Assembly: GCF_033473495.1 (NCBI RefSeq)
Contig: NC_088938.1
Location: 682,001 to 746,000 of the forward strand
From: Cercospora beticola
Lineage: Eukaryota > Ascomycota > Dothideomycetes > Mycosphaerellales > Mycosphaerellaceae
DNA: 64,000 nt
Direction: 5' to 3'
Position 1 is the first letter of the stretch, and each line of letters opens with the position of its first letter. The notes below the pieces were generated by a model. The model was not told where the DNA came from, did no database searches, and saw only the letters and a list, made by a program, of their open reading frames with translations. The translations under genes were made by a program, and so were the position numbers. Positions 54,839-64,000 of the stretch are shown here, piece by piece.

Positions 54839-55703
54839 ATGGACAGCAAAGGAAGGACAAGCGGCTCTTACCTGGACGATGACTCCATCCACGAGGACAA
54901 CCCTCTCATGTCCCAGAACACAGGAGCCAAAAGACCAGTAACAAGAAGATGGCTCAATGGAAGAACAATCTTCACGACCCTCAACTTGGCTCTGTTCTTG
55001 ACAGGTATCTCTGTTTGGTCCCAGGTTGCGATGCTTGTCAAAACGAAGAATCTCAGCTGCAAAGCAATAGCCAATTCGGCTGGAGAGGCGGATTGTGAGT
55101 GCACTTCCTCGTTGTGGACACCCAGTATTCTGATCGAAAGCAGTGGCATACGACAGTAGAGTTGTCTTTCAACCAAATTGGCCGCTCGTCGATCCGCCGA
55201 CCAATGAAACGAACGAGTTGTGGAATCGTTTGTCTCCTCCTGGCGAAGGTGTCATCGAGCTTCCGAACGAAGCCACTGTAGGGCTTCCTCCATCCAAGCC
55301 GTCTACGAAGAGGCCTCTGACACATACCGTAAGTTCGACACGCTCACCTCGTGCACTTCGGATGCAAGCTAACAGTAGTTCCTTCTCATCGCAGGTATAC
55401 GGCGTCTCAGTCTTCCACCAACTGCATTGCGTCAACTTACTGCGTCTCAACATGTATCCCGAAGAGTTCTCGTGGACACTCACCGACAAGACTCCAGAAG
55501 AGATTCGCATGCATCGAGATCACTGCATCGATTACCTCCGTCAAGCCATCATGTGCAACGCCGATGTGACCTTTGAGCCATGGACGAAGCACGGCATCAA
55601 CGGCATGGATGCCATACATCAATGCCGTGACTACAACAAGATCTTCACCTGGGCCTATGAGCAGCGCATGGATAAAGAGAAGGATGTCATCGATCCGCTT
55701 TGA
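54839..55703 (+). CDS. UstYa-family (DUF3328) protein C, putative RiPP oxidase
   Basis: Three exons (54839-55094, 55144-55328, 55395-55703) keep frame and give 249 residues. A polar N-terminus is followed by one membrane helix at about 43-60 (TIFTTLNLALFLTGISVW). The lumenal domain shows FQPNWPLVDPPTNETNELW, GVIELPNEATVGLPPSKP, the first motif VFHQLHCVNLLRL and the second HRDHCIDYLRQAIMCNADVTFEPW. It follows the longer-loop UstYa subtype rather than the AGHDAVW subtype of proteins A and B, so it may catalyse a different step. It is co-directional with the oxygenase upstream and the UstYa-like gene downstream. Confidence 0.92.
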
Positions 55704-56862
55704 GGTTTCTGTTGGTGGAGGTGCTCAGTACGAAGGTCCAAAATCTTGTGGGTTGGGTTGATAGGGCGTAGTGTAGCAGAACTAGCAGATTGCTCGGTCC
55801 TCAAGTTTTCTTAGGTGTATATAAGAATGTTGTCCTGTTTGAATAGATTGCACAATGCGACGGTGTATGCCGGGTAGTACCTACTCCTTCTCATATGCGG
55901 GGAAATTGCCTGCGCGTAGCTCCCTTCCTTCCAGGTCAATGTTAAACCTTGCCAAGATTGATGCGGCCGCGCAGCGGGTCTGACATAGATCCAACACTGT
56001 GGCCTTTCCACCTACCAATTCAAATACGCATGACACAACGCCTCTTCGAGACGATGAGCACTTGAAGAACTCGTGCGATTCAAGTTTCAGGTACCTCGTA
56101 TACTTATTCCAGTCAAGAGGGTACAGTCTTGTAGCTAGCTGGAGTGCATTCGACAACGACTCGTGTAGAAAAAAAAAACTTAACGCGCTCCCTGCACGAG
56201 CAGTACGTAGTCCGGAGTTAGGCAACGCAATTCTTCTTGGGTTTGCGTACAAGTGTCTCGTCTGATGCTTCGCAAAGCTTCCTAGAGCCAGATCGAGTCA
56301 AGACGCCAGTACCTGTATTGCACTGCGTGGTATACCCTTAGGTGGTTTGAGTGGCTTGAACTGAACGTATACAGAACCCCTCTACAAGCATGCCATCAGA
56401 CGCTTTGCGACGAGCCTGAACAGACCAACCTGCCTCAACATGCATCAGAATTGATGCAGCTTCCGTACTGTAGAAGGTAGTTGCAACCTGGACGAGAAGG
56501 CACGTGCCAAGCGGCTGCGAGGTAGGGGAACCCTGATTTCCGTCGAATGGTCGTGATCACAAATCAGAACACTTTAAGTTTCCAGCATAATTGCAGTGCC
56601 GGACTTGTTGTCATGGCGAAACTCCGTGTCTTCGTGGCCTGTCGGTCCGCCGTTGTTCATGTCGTCTGGTTGGCCCCTCGAACTTGCTAAATATCTGCCT
56701 GACGGCATTGGCTGGGCCCACAGTAATGTGCTGCACATATTGCGGCCTCCGAAGAAAGAACATGCCCGAGCATACGCACAGCTGCTCTAAGCAGTGCAGG
56801 TGGTTAAGGAGATCAGCTTCATTCGTATTCGTTGTCCATGTGCGCATTGATCGGAATACAGG
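55704..56862. other. Spacer between UstYa C and UstYa-like D genes
   Basis: 1.16 kb without a supported gene. A TATATAA word near 55817-55823 falls in the 3' flank of UstYa C. Confidence 0.4.
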
Positions 56863-57639
56863 ATGCCAGCATACCTAGCGCGCGGTGGCAGTCTGATGAA
56901 GAAAATCGAAGCCAGCATCAACGGCAAGAAGAGATTGGCCAACGGAGGAGAGTACGATGGTGATCGATTCGAGTTGTGCCCAGGTTGCAGAAGTCGATCG
57001 CGACCGAGTCGTTTCTGGTTCGTAGTCCTAGCCTGCCTGGTTGTTGGGAACTTGTTCGCCTGGATGGTCTACGACATTCGCCATACACAGCGCGGAAGCT
57101 TCGCCTCGCCGCCACGTTACACGCACGCCGTGCAAGAACGAAAGAAACTCCAAGATTCTGCCAGACTCGACAGCCACGGCAAGCCCCTCGATTCATGCTA
57201 TTGCGGCAGGAGCGTGTCGGAAGCCAAATCGCTGGGATGCATTTTCGATCCCATCAGCCCCTCCTGGATGCCGCCACATTGCCACGACTCCGAGCTCGAC
57301 GCGAAATTTCGAGCAGAAGCCGCGCATTACAATGCGGACGGCGAATGGCACTTCTACCGAGACGAGAACAGGACAGAGGAAATGTCGTCCGAAGAGGTCG
57401 AGAACTTGGCGAATTACTGGGAGCATGAGACGGGCGTCGCCGGAGGGTATGCCAGTTGGGAGTGGCATATGTTGCATTGTCTGTATCTCTATCAGAAAGC
57501 AATGCTGGCACAGCAAGGAAAGGTGGTCTTGGAGGCAAGATACCAGACGCTTGGCCATGCTCAGCATTGTACGATGATGTTCACGATGCCCAAGACTACC
57601 TTTACTGTCGTTGCCACAGATGGAGCGGTTCATACTTGA
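56863..57639 (+). CDS. Divergent UstYa-like type II membrane protein D
   Basis: The single-exon protein has 258 residues from the ATG at 56863; an in-frame ATG at 56896 is an alternative. One membrane helix lies at about 51-70 (FWFVVLACLVVGNLFAWMVY). The lumenal domain begins CYCGRSVSEAKSLGCIFDPI, carries an acidic central part, and ends with HMLHCLYLYQKAML and HAQHCTMMF, the paired HxxHC motifs of the UstYa family. It is a relative of the gene at 39918 (same C-G-x(n)-EA-x3-GC-x-FD start and same motif pair), and the two flank the cluster. Its role could be oxidase, scaffold or chaperone; only membership of the wider family is supported. Confidence 0.8.
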   Translation: MPAYLARGGSLMKKIEASINGKKRLANGGEYDGDRFELCPGCRSRSRPSRFWFVVLACLVVGNLFAWMVYDIRHTQRGSFASPPRYTHAVQERKKLQDSARLDSHGKPLDSCYCGRSVSEAKSLGCIFDPISPSWMPPHCHDSELDAKFRAEAAHYNADGEWHFYRDENRTEEMSSEEVENLANYWEHETGVAGGYASWEWHMLHCLYLYQKAMLAQQGKVVLEARYQTLGHAQHCTMMFTMPKTTFTVVATDGAVHT

Positions 57640-58356
57640 CGCGCTCCATGGTAACACACGACTCAATCTGAGATCATGACGCGAAATGCCCGTTCACATT
57701 TGCCGGCATGGAGAGGTCCGGGCTCTATTTGCGTGCTGGAGGTGTCGCTGCAGTATGCTGGTGTGCTGTCGACTCGAGGCACATAGGAGGCAAATGGTAT
57801 GGTACAAGCAGGGCATTGAATGTAGTCATGGATGGACAGTACGATATAATCGAAGGGCTGGAACTCGATGTGCCTGACTTGAGCGCAGGCGTAGCTCACA
57901 TACCGGACGTGCGTATATTTCCGTCTGCTCACTGCGGAGCTCTCTCCCCATAGTCCCACGTCTCGTGATAGAGATCAGTCAGCGCCCCACACGAGTGAAG
58001 AGAGTGATTGGACGCACGCTGCGACACGACGCGGGGTCGGATGGTGCTAGATTGGAGCGAGGCACAGCGGCACGCGAGGTCGTGGACAACACCGGATGGA
58101 GCAACGGGTGTTTGATAGCGAGCTGAGCTCCTACACCTTCCATCGACTGTCGTGCCTGTTCCCGTTCCTCTCCTACTACTGCTGGCCACTTTCTAGACTT
58201 TGCTTGTCATTGACACCACCTCCAGCAGCCCGTCTGCTGTCCATCCACGCTTCACCATCATTGATAGTACGCAGATGACGTGTCGATAGCACAGATTCGC
58301 CGACAGCACGCTTGGACAGGGAGCTATACCGCTCGGCATAGCGGTCAGTCAGCGAC
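57640..58356. other. Intergenic, right border of the RiPP cluster
   Basis: 717 bp without a supported gene, between UstYa-like D and the large coiled-coil gene. Confidence 0.4.
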
Positions 58357-61300
58357 ATGCTCACACCTCACCTGCAGCAGAGCATCGCCTCTGCGAGACC
58401 TCGGTCCATGTCTACCAGCGCGCTCCGGTCGTCCACGTCCACCCTTGCCCGCCCAGGCACGACTTCCATTCAAGCCCGCAGCTTGTGGTGGCGACGACCT
58501 TGTGACTACACCTCGCAGATCGATCCAATGTATCACCGAATGACTCGCTATCGCACACTAAAGACACGAGCCAAGATGCTAGATAAACTCCGCAGACGAG
58601 GTCGATGGGACTGGGACTTGTTACAGCGTCCTTTCCTCACGCCGAAGCACATCAGATGGGCAAGCCACGTTGGCAGACCCAGATGGGCCCCCGAGCAAGA
58701 GCAGGACAAGCAAAATCATAAAGCCCAGGCTCGGAAATCAGCCGAGGACGATGGCATCGAGTTGAGCCAACGCGAGAGACAATGGAAGGAACACATGGAG
58801 GCATTGCGGAAACGCATAAACGAAGACCCATATGAGGCAGTCTTTGGCCGGCGCTTCGAACCGTTCTGGAATTCACTTGTACCAAGCTGGATGAAAGAAG
58901 AAATGGGTATGAAGGACGCTTCTCGGTCAAAGGATCCTTCCGAGGCCAAAGCCAATCCAAGCACAACCCCGAGCCGTCCACAGAAGGTAGATCCAAGTCA
59001 AGTATCCTATAGACCACTAGAACCGGAGACAAAGAGGCAAGTCCATTCGAGCAATGGGGCACCACAAGACCAGGCTGCGTCGACACGATACCAATACGAT
59101 CCGAAGAAAACAACCGTTGACGTGAGCAGTGACACACCCGATGGCCAACAGACCAGCTACTCTTATGGTGCTACAACTTCGTGGGACTCATGGACCAAGA
59201 AGGCAAGCCGCGTGGAGTGGGACTCCGTATCAGGTGAGAAGCGCCGGTACGAGTATGATCCAATCAGCAACCGTATGGTGCAGGTAAAAGGCCCGCCTGT
59301 ATCTGAAGTGAGGAAGGTTGAGGATGCGTTGAAAGACTACCCGGCAAGATCACAGTCGCCACTCATGTCGCATGGCTGGCAATCAGGCTTGGGCAACCCC
59401 TCGACGGAGTCAGCTACCGTTGGAGCTCCAGTCAATGCAGTAAGCGAGACTAAGAAGGCGATCTCAGTGCCTACGCAGGACAGCAAGGGCCGCAAGACAT
59501 CGGTCTATTTCCCTTCGCTGATCAACACCTCCGTAGTGGCTAATGCGCCAAAAGCAGCGTCACTTACGAAGCACGAGAAGTATCCTGATTCTTTGACCGC
59601 GGCAGACGTGCGCGCATCTGTAGGGCAAAAGAAAGCCGAGAAGAGTGCTGTTCCCATACGAACCACAGTCGACACTGATCGCGCGTATCGACATGGAAAG
59701 CCAGATCCTCGCAAAATGAGTGAGTGGGAGCAGGCAGAACATCGAGTCATGCTCAACCAGGAGCTGTACGACGTCACCAAGCAGAAGATGAAGCTGCTGA
59801 AGCAGGAAGTCGGTGCTTTCCATGTTGAGAAGATCCAGCGTGAGATTGCTAGGCTGGAGGAGAAGGCTTCGGCACTGCACAAAGAGCTAGATACCATGGA
59901 TGCTGTCAACAAGAAGCCGCTGCTTGACAAGTCGGTCTCCAAGCGAGTGCCAATTGAGCAGATGGGTTGCAACGATATGATGATTGCATCCTTGGATACT
60001 ACAAAACTGCCAGCGAGGGCGCAAAGCACTTCTCCAGCCGCAACTCCAGCACCCACAAGACTACAGCCAGCCTTGGACCGCATGCAGCACAAATCTACGC
60101 CACTAACAGAGGAGCCGGACGATTCTGCAGCTCACGAGTCAACAGGAGAATTCGGCGAATACAAGAGCAACGAAGTCGCAAAACAGCGCGAGGATCAAGC
60201 TGCACTCTTCCAAGCTGACCGCATTCAGAGGAGACAAGACTTGCAAGACTCTCTGGAGCAGAAGATTGACGATCTTCGTGTCTCTGGCGCAAACATGCTC
60301 GAACGAATGCGCGAAAGGAGAAGTCTGGAGGACCGTGTGCAAGGCGATGTACTTGGTCGCAAATCCAGCTCTCGATGGGTCGATATCGCGAGTGCTCGCA
60401 AAGCAACGTCAGACGCTAATGAGGCCGCCGAGAAGTTGGGTGCCGATGTTCGTGACATGGAGAAGCGGGCCAGGCTTTTGAAAGCAAATGCGCTTCTACA
60501 AGCCGAGGTCGAAGAACAGAAGAATCGCATGAACGCACGTGAACACCAACCCGTCGTGAGTGGGACGATCTGGAATACCACTTCGATCTCTCCCGCCACG
60601 GTCCCCCAGCCTGCTCGTGACGAGGTTCAAAGATGCCAGGAGAAGATCAAGGAACTCCGGAAGGAGCTTGACATTGCCTACAGGCAAAGCAGCGAGAACT
60701 CCGAAGGTCATGTAGACACCATCCGGAAGCTCGAGAAGCGACTGCAAACGACACCGGAGAGCCGCTCAGAGACATCGGATGTTGAGAAGAAGAAGTACAT
60801 CAAGAAGATCAAGGCATTACGCGAAGAGCTGGATACCACTTTCAAGCAGAGCAGTATCAATGCAGAGATGTTGGTTGAGCGTATCCGTGAGCTTGAGAAA
60901 GAAGTCGAACGTGCGCGCTCTTCTGACAAGCCAGTTGAAGCCGTGCAGGCTGAAGGCGACATGAGCACCAATGTTACCAAGTTCGCCAAAGACAGCAGCA
61001 AGTGGTACAAGCAGGATGCAAGTGCTCTCACGCAAGGTTTGCAGCAACTCCAGCCCTCGCTAAAGTCCTTGAACAATACTCGTGACCAGGCATTATCAGA
61101 GTACGATCTGAGAGCTGGCTCGGCATATGAACAGAAGGCAAGTCAAGAGAAGCCAGCAGAATCGGAACCAAAGCCGCACCCAATCGACCAAGCATTGGCT
61201 GAGTACGAACGAAGAGCCGCACAGAAGAAGCATGACCAGGCCCTTGTCAAAGAGGTCCGTGACATTCACGAGAATAGATATGGCAAGATTGACGTCGATC

Positions 61301-62415
61301 ACCGCCAATCGAATGTCGATGCGGCACTGGAAGCACACGAGAAGACACATACTGCCCGGCAAATCCACTCTGTCGAAGCCGTCGAGCTCGAGGCGAATAC
61401 AGACCTGGGCAATGCTCTTGCAGAACATGAGACGGGACAGAAGTACAAGTTTCAGCCAGACAACCTCGAAGCTGAGCTCGCCCAGCAAAACAAGGAATCT
61501 CGCGAAGCGGAATCTATTATGGACAAGGAAGTATACGGTACCAGAAGTGTGGACGCCGATATTCAGCACCCGATTCGCGCCACTACGATGCCCGGATTGG
61601 AGTGGGAAGAGCCTCCCATCTACAAGGTGCTCGCCTACGACTCCGGAAACGACTTCCTCGTCACATCGACGACCTCGACAAACTTCACTGGCAAAGAAAC
61701 TCCCATTTCGATACCCGAAGCTCTATCGCAGCTCTATCAGCCCGCACGCTTCATTCCAGAATTTGCTGAGCTACAAAAGCAAGGCTTCCAAGTCATATAT
61801 GGAACGAAAGATCTTCTCGTATTCCGCAAAGCCAAGTCGACGACCGAGGCCGCAACCCCTGCTCCTGAAAGCACACCAGCCTTCGAAGACCACGGACTTG
61901 TCGCACCTGCTGCAGTCGAGCCCACTGCCGCTGAATCCGCACCCAAGATCAATCCCGTCGACAAAACAGGCTACGAGGAGCCCGCAACAGGCAGTTTCGC
62001 CTCTCCAACAGGTTTCGTAGGTGATCGCTGGGAACACGAAGCCGCACAGAAAGAAGCAGCAGCCGATGAAGACACCGAAATCAAACACTACCCACGCGTC
62101 ACCCGTCAAGAACAAGTTTTCTCTGGAACTCGTCTCAAGAGCAGCAGTAGTAGCACAAAGAAAGATCGCAGCACCAAGAACGAGGAGAAAGAGCAACGAC
62201 GCAAATATCGAAGTTGGAGACAAAGCGCCAAATGGGCTCTGTTCTCGGGTCTGGGAGCTGGTACTGTGGCGTATAGTATTGGCGCTGCGGCCGAGAGTAG
62301 TCGAGAGAAAGAGTATAAGAGGTGGCAGAAGATTTTGGCGGAGCAGAGGGCTATGGGTGGATTAGGTGCTGATGGGAAGAGGTTGCAGCAAGGTGGTGGG
62401 GTGTTTTGGAGGTGA
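58357..62415 (+). CDS. Large coiled-coil protein, probably mitochondrial
   Basis: The single-exon 1352-residue protein has an N-terminus rich in Arg, Ser and Thr with few acidic residues (residues 1-55, QARSLWWRRPCDY), like a mitochondrial presequence. Long Lys/Glu-rich coiled-coil stretches follow (about residues 430-520, 590-730 and 750-870), then a small folded segment (IYKVLAYDSGNDFLVTSTTS through GTKDLLVFRKA, about 1088-1170). Near the C-terminus is a hydrophobic segment, WALFSGLGAGTVAYSIGAAA, that could span a membrane. Proteins of this layout occur across Pezizomycotina as uncharacterised proteins. A structural role at the inner membrane is a guess from composition; no enzymatic motif is seen. 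Confidence 0.75.
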   Translation: MLTPHLQQSIASARPRSMSTSALRSSTSTLARPGTTSIQARSLWWRRPCDYTSQIDPMYHRMTRYRTLKTRAKMLDKLRRRGRWDWDLLQRPFLTPKHIRWASHVGRPRWAPEQEQDKQNHKAQARKSAEDDGIELSQRERQWKEHMEALRKRINEDPYEAVFGRRFEPFWNSLVPSWMKEEMGMKDASRSKDPSEAKANPSTTPSRPQKVDPSQVSYRPLEPETKRQVHSSNGAPQDQAASTRYQYDPKKTTVDVSSDTPDGQQTSYSYGATTSWDSWTKKASRVEWDSVSGEKRRYEYDPISNRMVQVKGPPVSEVRKVEDALKDYPARSQSPLMSHGWQSGLGNPSTESATVGAPVNAVSETKKAISVPTQDSKGRKTSVYFPSLINTSVVANAPKAASLTKHEKYPDSLTAADVRASVGQKKAEKSAVPIRTTVDTDRAYRHGKPDPRKMSEWEQAEHRVMLNQELYDVTKQKMKLLKQEVGAFHVEKIQREIARLEEKASALHKELDTMDAVNKKPLLDKSVSKRVPIEQMGCNDMMIASLDTTKLPARAQSTSPAATPAPTRLQPALDRMQHKSTPLTEEPDDSAAHESTGEFGEYKSNEVAKQREDQAALFQADRIQRRQDLQDSLEQKIDDLRVSGANMLERMRERRSLEDRVQGDVLGRKSSSRWVDIASARKATSDANEAAEKLGADVRDMEKRARLLKANALLQAEVEEQKNRMNAREHQPVVSGTIWNTTSISPATVPQPARDEVQRCQEKIKELRKELDIAYRQSSENSEGHVDTIRKLEKRLQTTPESRSETSDVEKKKYIKKIKALREELDTTFKQSSINAEMLVERIRELEKEVERARSSDKPVEAVQAEGDMSTNVTKFAKDSSKWYKQDASALTQGLQQLQPSLKSLNNTRDQALSEYDLRAGSAYEQKASQEKPAESEPKPHPIDQALAEYERRAAQKKHDQALVKEVRDIHENRYGKIDVDHRQSNVDAALEAHEKTHTARQIHSVEAVELEANTDLGNALAEHETGQKYKFQPDNLEAELAQQNKESREAESIMDKEVYGTRSVDADIQHPIRATTMPGLEWEEPPIYKVLAYDSGNDFLVTSTTSTNFTGKETPISIPEALSQLYQPARFIPEFAELQKQGFQVIYGTKDLLVFRKAKSTTEAATPAPESTPAFEDHGLVAPAAVEPTAAESAPKINPVDKTGYEEPATGSFASPTGFVGDRWEHEAAQKEAAADEDTEIKHYPRVTRQEQVFSGTRLKSSSSSTKKDRSTKNEEKEQRRKYRSWRQSAKWALFSGLGAGTVAYSIGAAAESSREKEYKRWQKILAEQRAMGGLGADGKRLQQGGGVFWR

Positions 62416-63083
62416 TGAGTGTACAGAGTTCCTTTTTCTGTTGATGTTGACTGATTTTGGATTTGGTATGTATGGGTCTTTCGAGATGTTGATGAGCAAG
62501 TAAGTAAGCAAGCAGCATTGATGAGCATATGAGGATAGATGGCTTTTATGGGGTTCATGAGAAGAAGAAACAAGTAGCACTACACTCCACCAGATAGTCC
62601 TGATAGAGAGACGACTTGCCACTCCAGATCTTCCCTTCTGCTTTTCCACTATACTCCTTATTCGACTAAATTCAGGCAGTGGGATCGTCAAATGTAACTT
62701 GTGCGGAAGTACACACGACCATCCATTATCATGCACTACATCGTGAAGCCTTGCTCTTCTATACGTGGCAGACACACCATCTATGTTATGTATGGGCAAA
62801 TGCCTTTCTTATGAGCAACTGGATCGCAATGAGCCCCAAACGGGCATACCAAGCCCCTCGCTATCTGGTGCGATAGCGCACAGGCAAGACGCTTGCATCA
62901 ACATGTTCCCAAGCTCGAGAATAACTCAAATGCTGTATGAGCTGTACGGATGCTCCTGGGTATAGTGCTATTGCGCGTCCATTTCTTTTCGATCCAAATT
63001 GTGCTCTGCCAATCTTGGCCCCGGTTTTCCAAAAAAAAAAAAAAAAAAAAAAAAAAAAGTGTCGTTCGTATGCTTGATGCTTC
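62416..63083. other. Convergent intergenic region
   Basis: 668 bp between the coiled-coil gene and the convergent RanBP1 gene. It contains a pure 28-A tract (63031-63058); no gene seen. Confidence 0.5.
63031..63058 (+). repeat. 28-A homopolymer
   Basis: An uninterrupted run of 28 A (T on the strand of the RanBP1 gene), about 25 bp past that gene's stop codon. On that strand it is poly(T), so it is not a retrotransposed poly(A) tail of that gene. Its length may be a sequencing or assembly estimate. Confidence 0.8.
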
Positions 63084-64000
63084 TTACATTTCTTCTTGCA
63101 GAGCTTTGACTTTGTCGAAGAGCTCGAGAGCATTGACTGCTTTCACCTGTCACGAAGTTAGCCGATGGGCGCCCATCTTGACATGTGCAGAGGTTCCTAC
63201 CTTCAACTGCAAAAGCTGCAGCTCCTTCTTCTCATCAATGGTACCCATGAAGTAGACAAAGCTACCGTTCGGCCTGCTGCCATCCGGCTGGCCGAAGTTG
63301 ATCTGAGGTAGGATAGGCGTGTTGAGTAGCACCCTGTGGGACCCGTCGGCTCGCATGAGCAGTCGAGCGGTGGTCTTCGTGTCATCGTCGTCGTGCAGAG
63401 GTCGCTGTACGTTCAGGCGTAACACTCCGACGCCGCGTTCTCTCCACTCCTTCTTTCCACTCTCGCCGGTAGCAAAGTTGTACAATTTCGCGCGGCAGGT
63501 CATTTCAGTCGACTCTCCCTCTTCACCAGTCTCGATGTCTTGGGCATAGAATCGCTCGTCCTGCTTGTCGGATTCCTGCGACAGAGGACTCTTATATCCA
63601 GCGCCATCCTCGTCATCCTCGCCTCCATCCTCAGCATCATCGTCGTCTGCTGCTGCTCCAAATGGCTTTGAGTTGCTTCCTAGAGGGGCGGCAGGCTTAC
63701 CGCTGGCGAAGCTTGACAAACCACCGCCGCCTCCCAGACTGCTGAAGCCTGTGCTAGCAAAGCCACCTCCAAATCCTCCGCTGCTTGCTCCTCCAAGACT
63801 GCCAAATCCTGATGCGCTCGAGCCGAACGCGCTCCCGCTCTTAGCTGTAGAGGCAAAGGCTGATTGTTGACCAAGAGCACCACCGAAGCCACTGCCCGCA
63901 GCCTTTGGTGCTTCGTTCTCTGTGCTACCCAATGCACTGCCACTCCCACTTCCAAAGCCTCCACCCAGTCCTGGCCCGCCCGCGGTCTTACCAAGAGCGC
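63084..64000 (-). CDS. RanBP1-domain nucleoporin/Yrb2-like protein, partial
   Basis: The gene enters from the right edge and its start lies outside the window. Exons 63201-64000+ and 63084-63146 join in phase 0 across a 54-nt GTAGGA...TGACAG intron; the last exon encodes VKAVNALELFDKVKALQEEM. The N-terminal visible part is Gly/Ser/Phe-rich with FG-type words (GFGGALG, SAFGSSASGFGSLGG), then an acidic DDDDAEDGGEDDEDGAG stretch and a RanBP1 domain (CRAKLYNFATGESGKKEWRE, GVGVLRLNV, RLLMRADGSHRVLLNTPIL). FG repeats plus a RanBP1 domain fit Nup2/Nup50-type nucleoporins or Yrb2, which bind Ran-GTP in nuclear transport. The N-terminus is needed to choose. Confidence 0.85.

Noticed and set aside
63031..63058. 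Poly(A) run as the tail of a retrotransposed gene
   Set aside because: No target-site duplication or processed gene precedes it, and it lies in the 3' flank of the RanBP1 gene in the opposite orientation.

Overview
The window is nuclear DNA of a filamentous ascomycete (Pezizomycotina). Evidence: GT-AG introns of about 48-77 nt, an Aurora kinase, Rab GDI, Rad4/XPC, ATP23, TIP41, an ankyrin-DHHC palmitoyltransferase, a HET-domain protein, F-box proteins and UstYa-family proteins. The gene set and architecture feel like a Dothideomycete (possibly Mycosphaerellales); that placement is inference and no marker gene was tested.

Layout. 0-0.7 kb: a degenerate ~98-bp tandem repeat. 0.7-4.0 kb: a secreted protein and an F-box-like protein. 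4.2-17.5 kb: a mainly housekeeping block (TIP41 and Aurora kinase divergent from one another, ATP23, a C2H2 protein, Rab GDI, a RING-H2 membrane protein), interrupted at 10.7-13.6 kb by a decayed duplication and a Cys-rich gene. 17.5-19.9 kb: gene-poor. 19.9-32.0 kb: Rad4/XPC, an F-box protein, a damaged NAD(P)-binding gene, an Akr1-like palmitoyltransferase and a HET protein. 33.1-39.0 kb: a bZIP regulator with an in-frame stop that an intron can remove, a broken alpha/beta hydrolase, a 62-residue Cys-rich secreted protein and an AN1/Cuz1-like protein. 39.9-57.6 kb: the main discovery, a RiPP (dikaritin-type) biosynthetic cluster. 58.4-64 kb: a large coiled-coil protein, probably mitochondrial, and the 3' part of a RanBP1-domain nucleoporin-like gene.

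The RiPP cluster. A secreted precursor (complement 44812..46623, 603 aa) is a signal peptide followed by 30 copies of a Kex2-type repeat. The segment APQYVWSPKAA is invariant in all 30 copies; only the acidic/Ala spacers vary. Around it lie three canonical UstYa/DUF3328 proteins (48818..49786 +, 50976..52011 -, 54839..55703 +), two divergent UstYa-like type II membrane proteins with paired HxxHC motifs (39918..40661 +, 56863..57639 +), a prolyl-4-hydroxylase-like 2OG-Fe(II) oxygenase (53247..54266 +), a GNAT acetyltransferase (49854..50534 -) and an SUT/GPH-like MFS carrier (40877..42595 -). The inferred route is: entry to the ER, oxidative modification of the Tyr/Val/Trp core by UstYa-type enzymes, possible Pro hydroxylation, Kex2 cleavage at Lys-Arg, trimming, possible acylation, then export. 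The core YVWSP does not match a dikaritin product I know. I splice-resolved all three canonical UstYa genes and the MFS gene by hand; every junction keeps frame.
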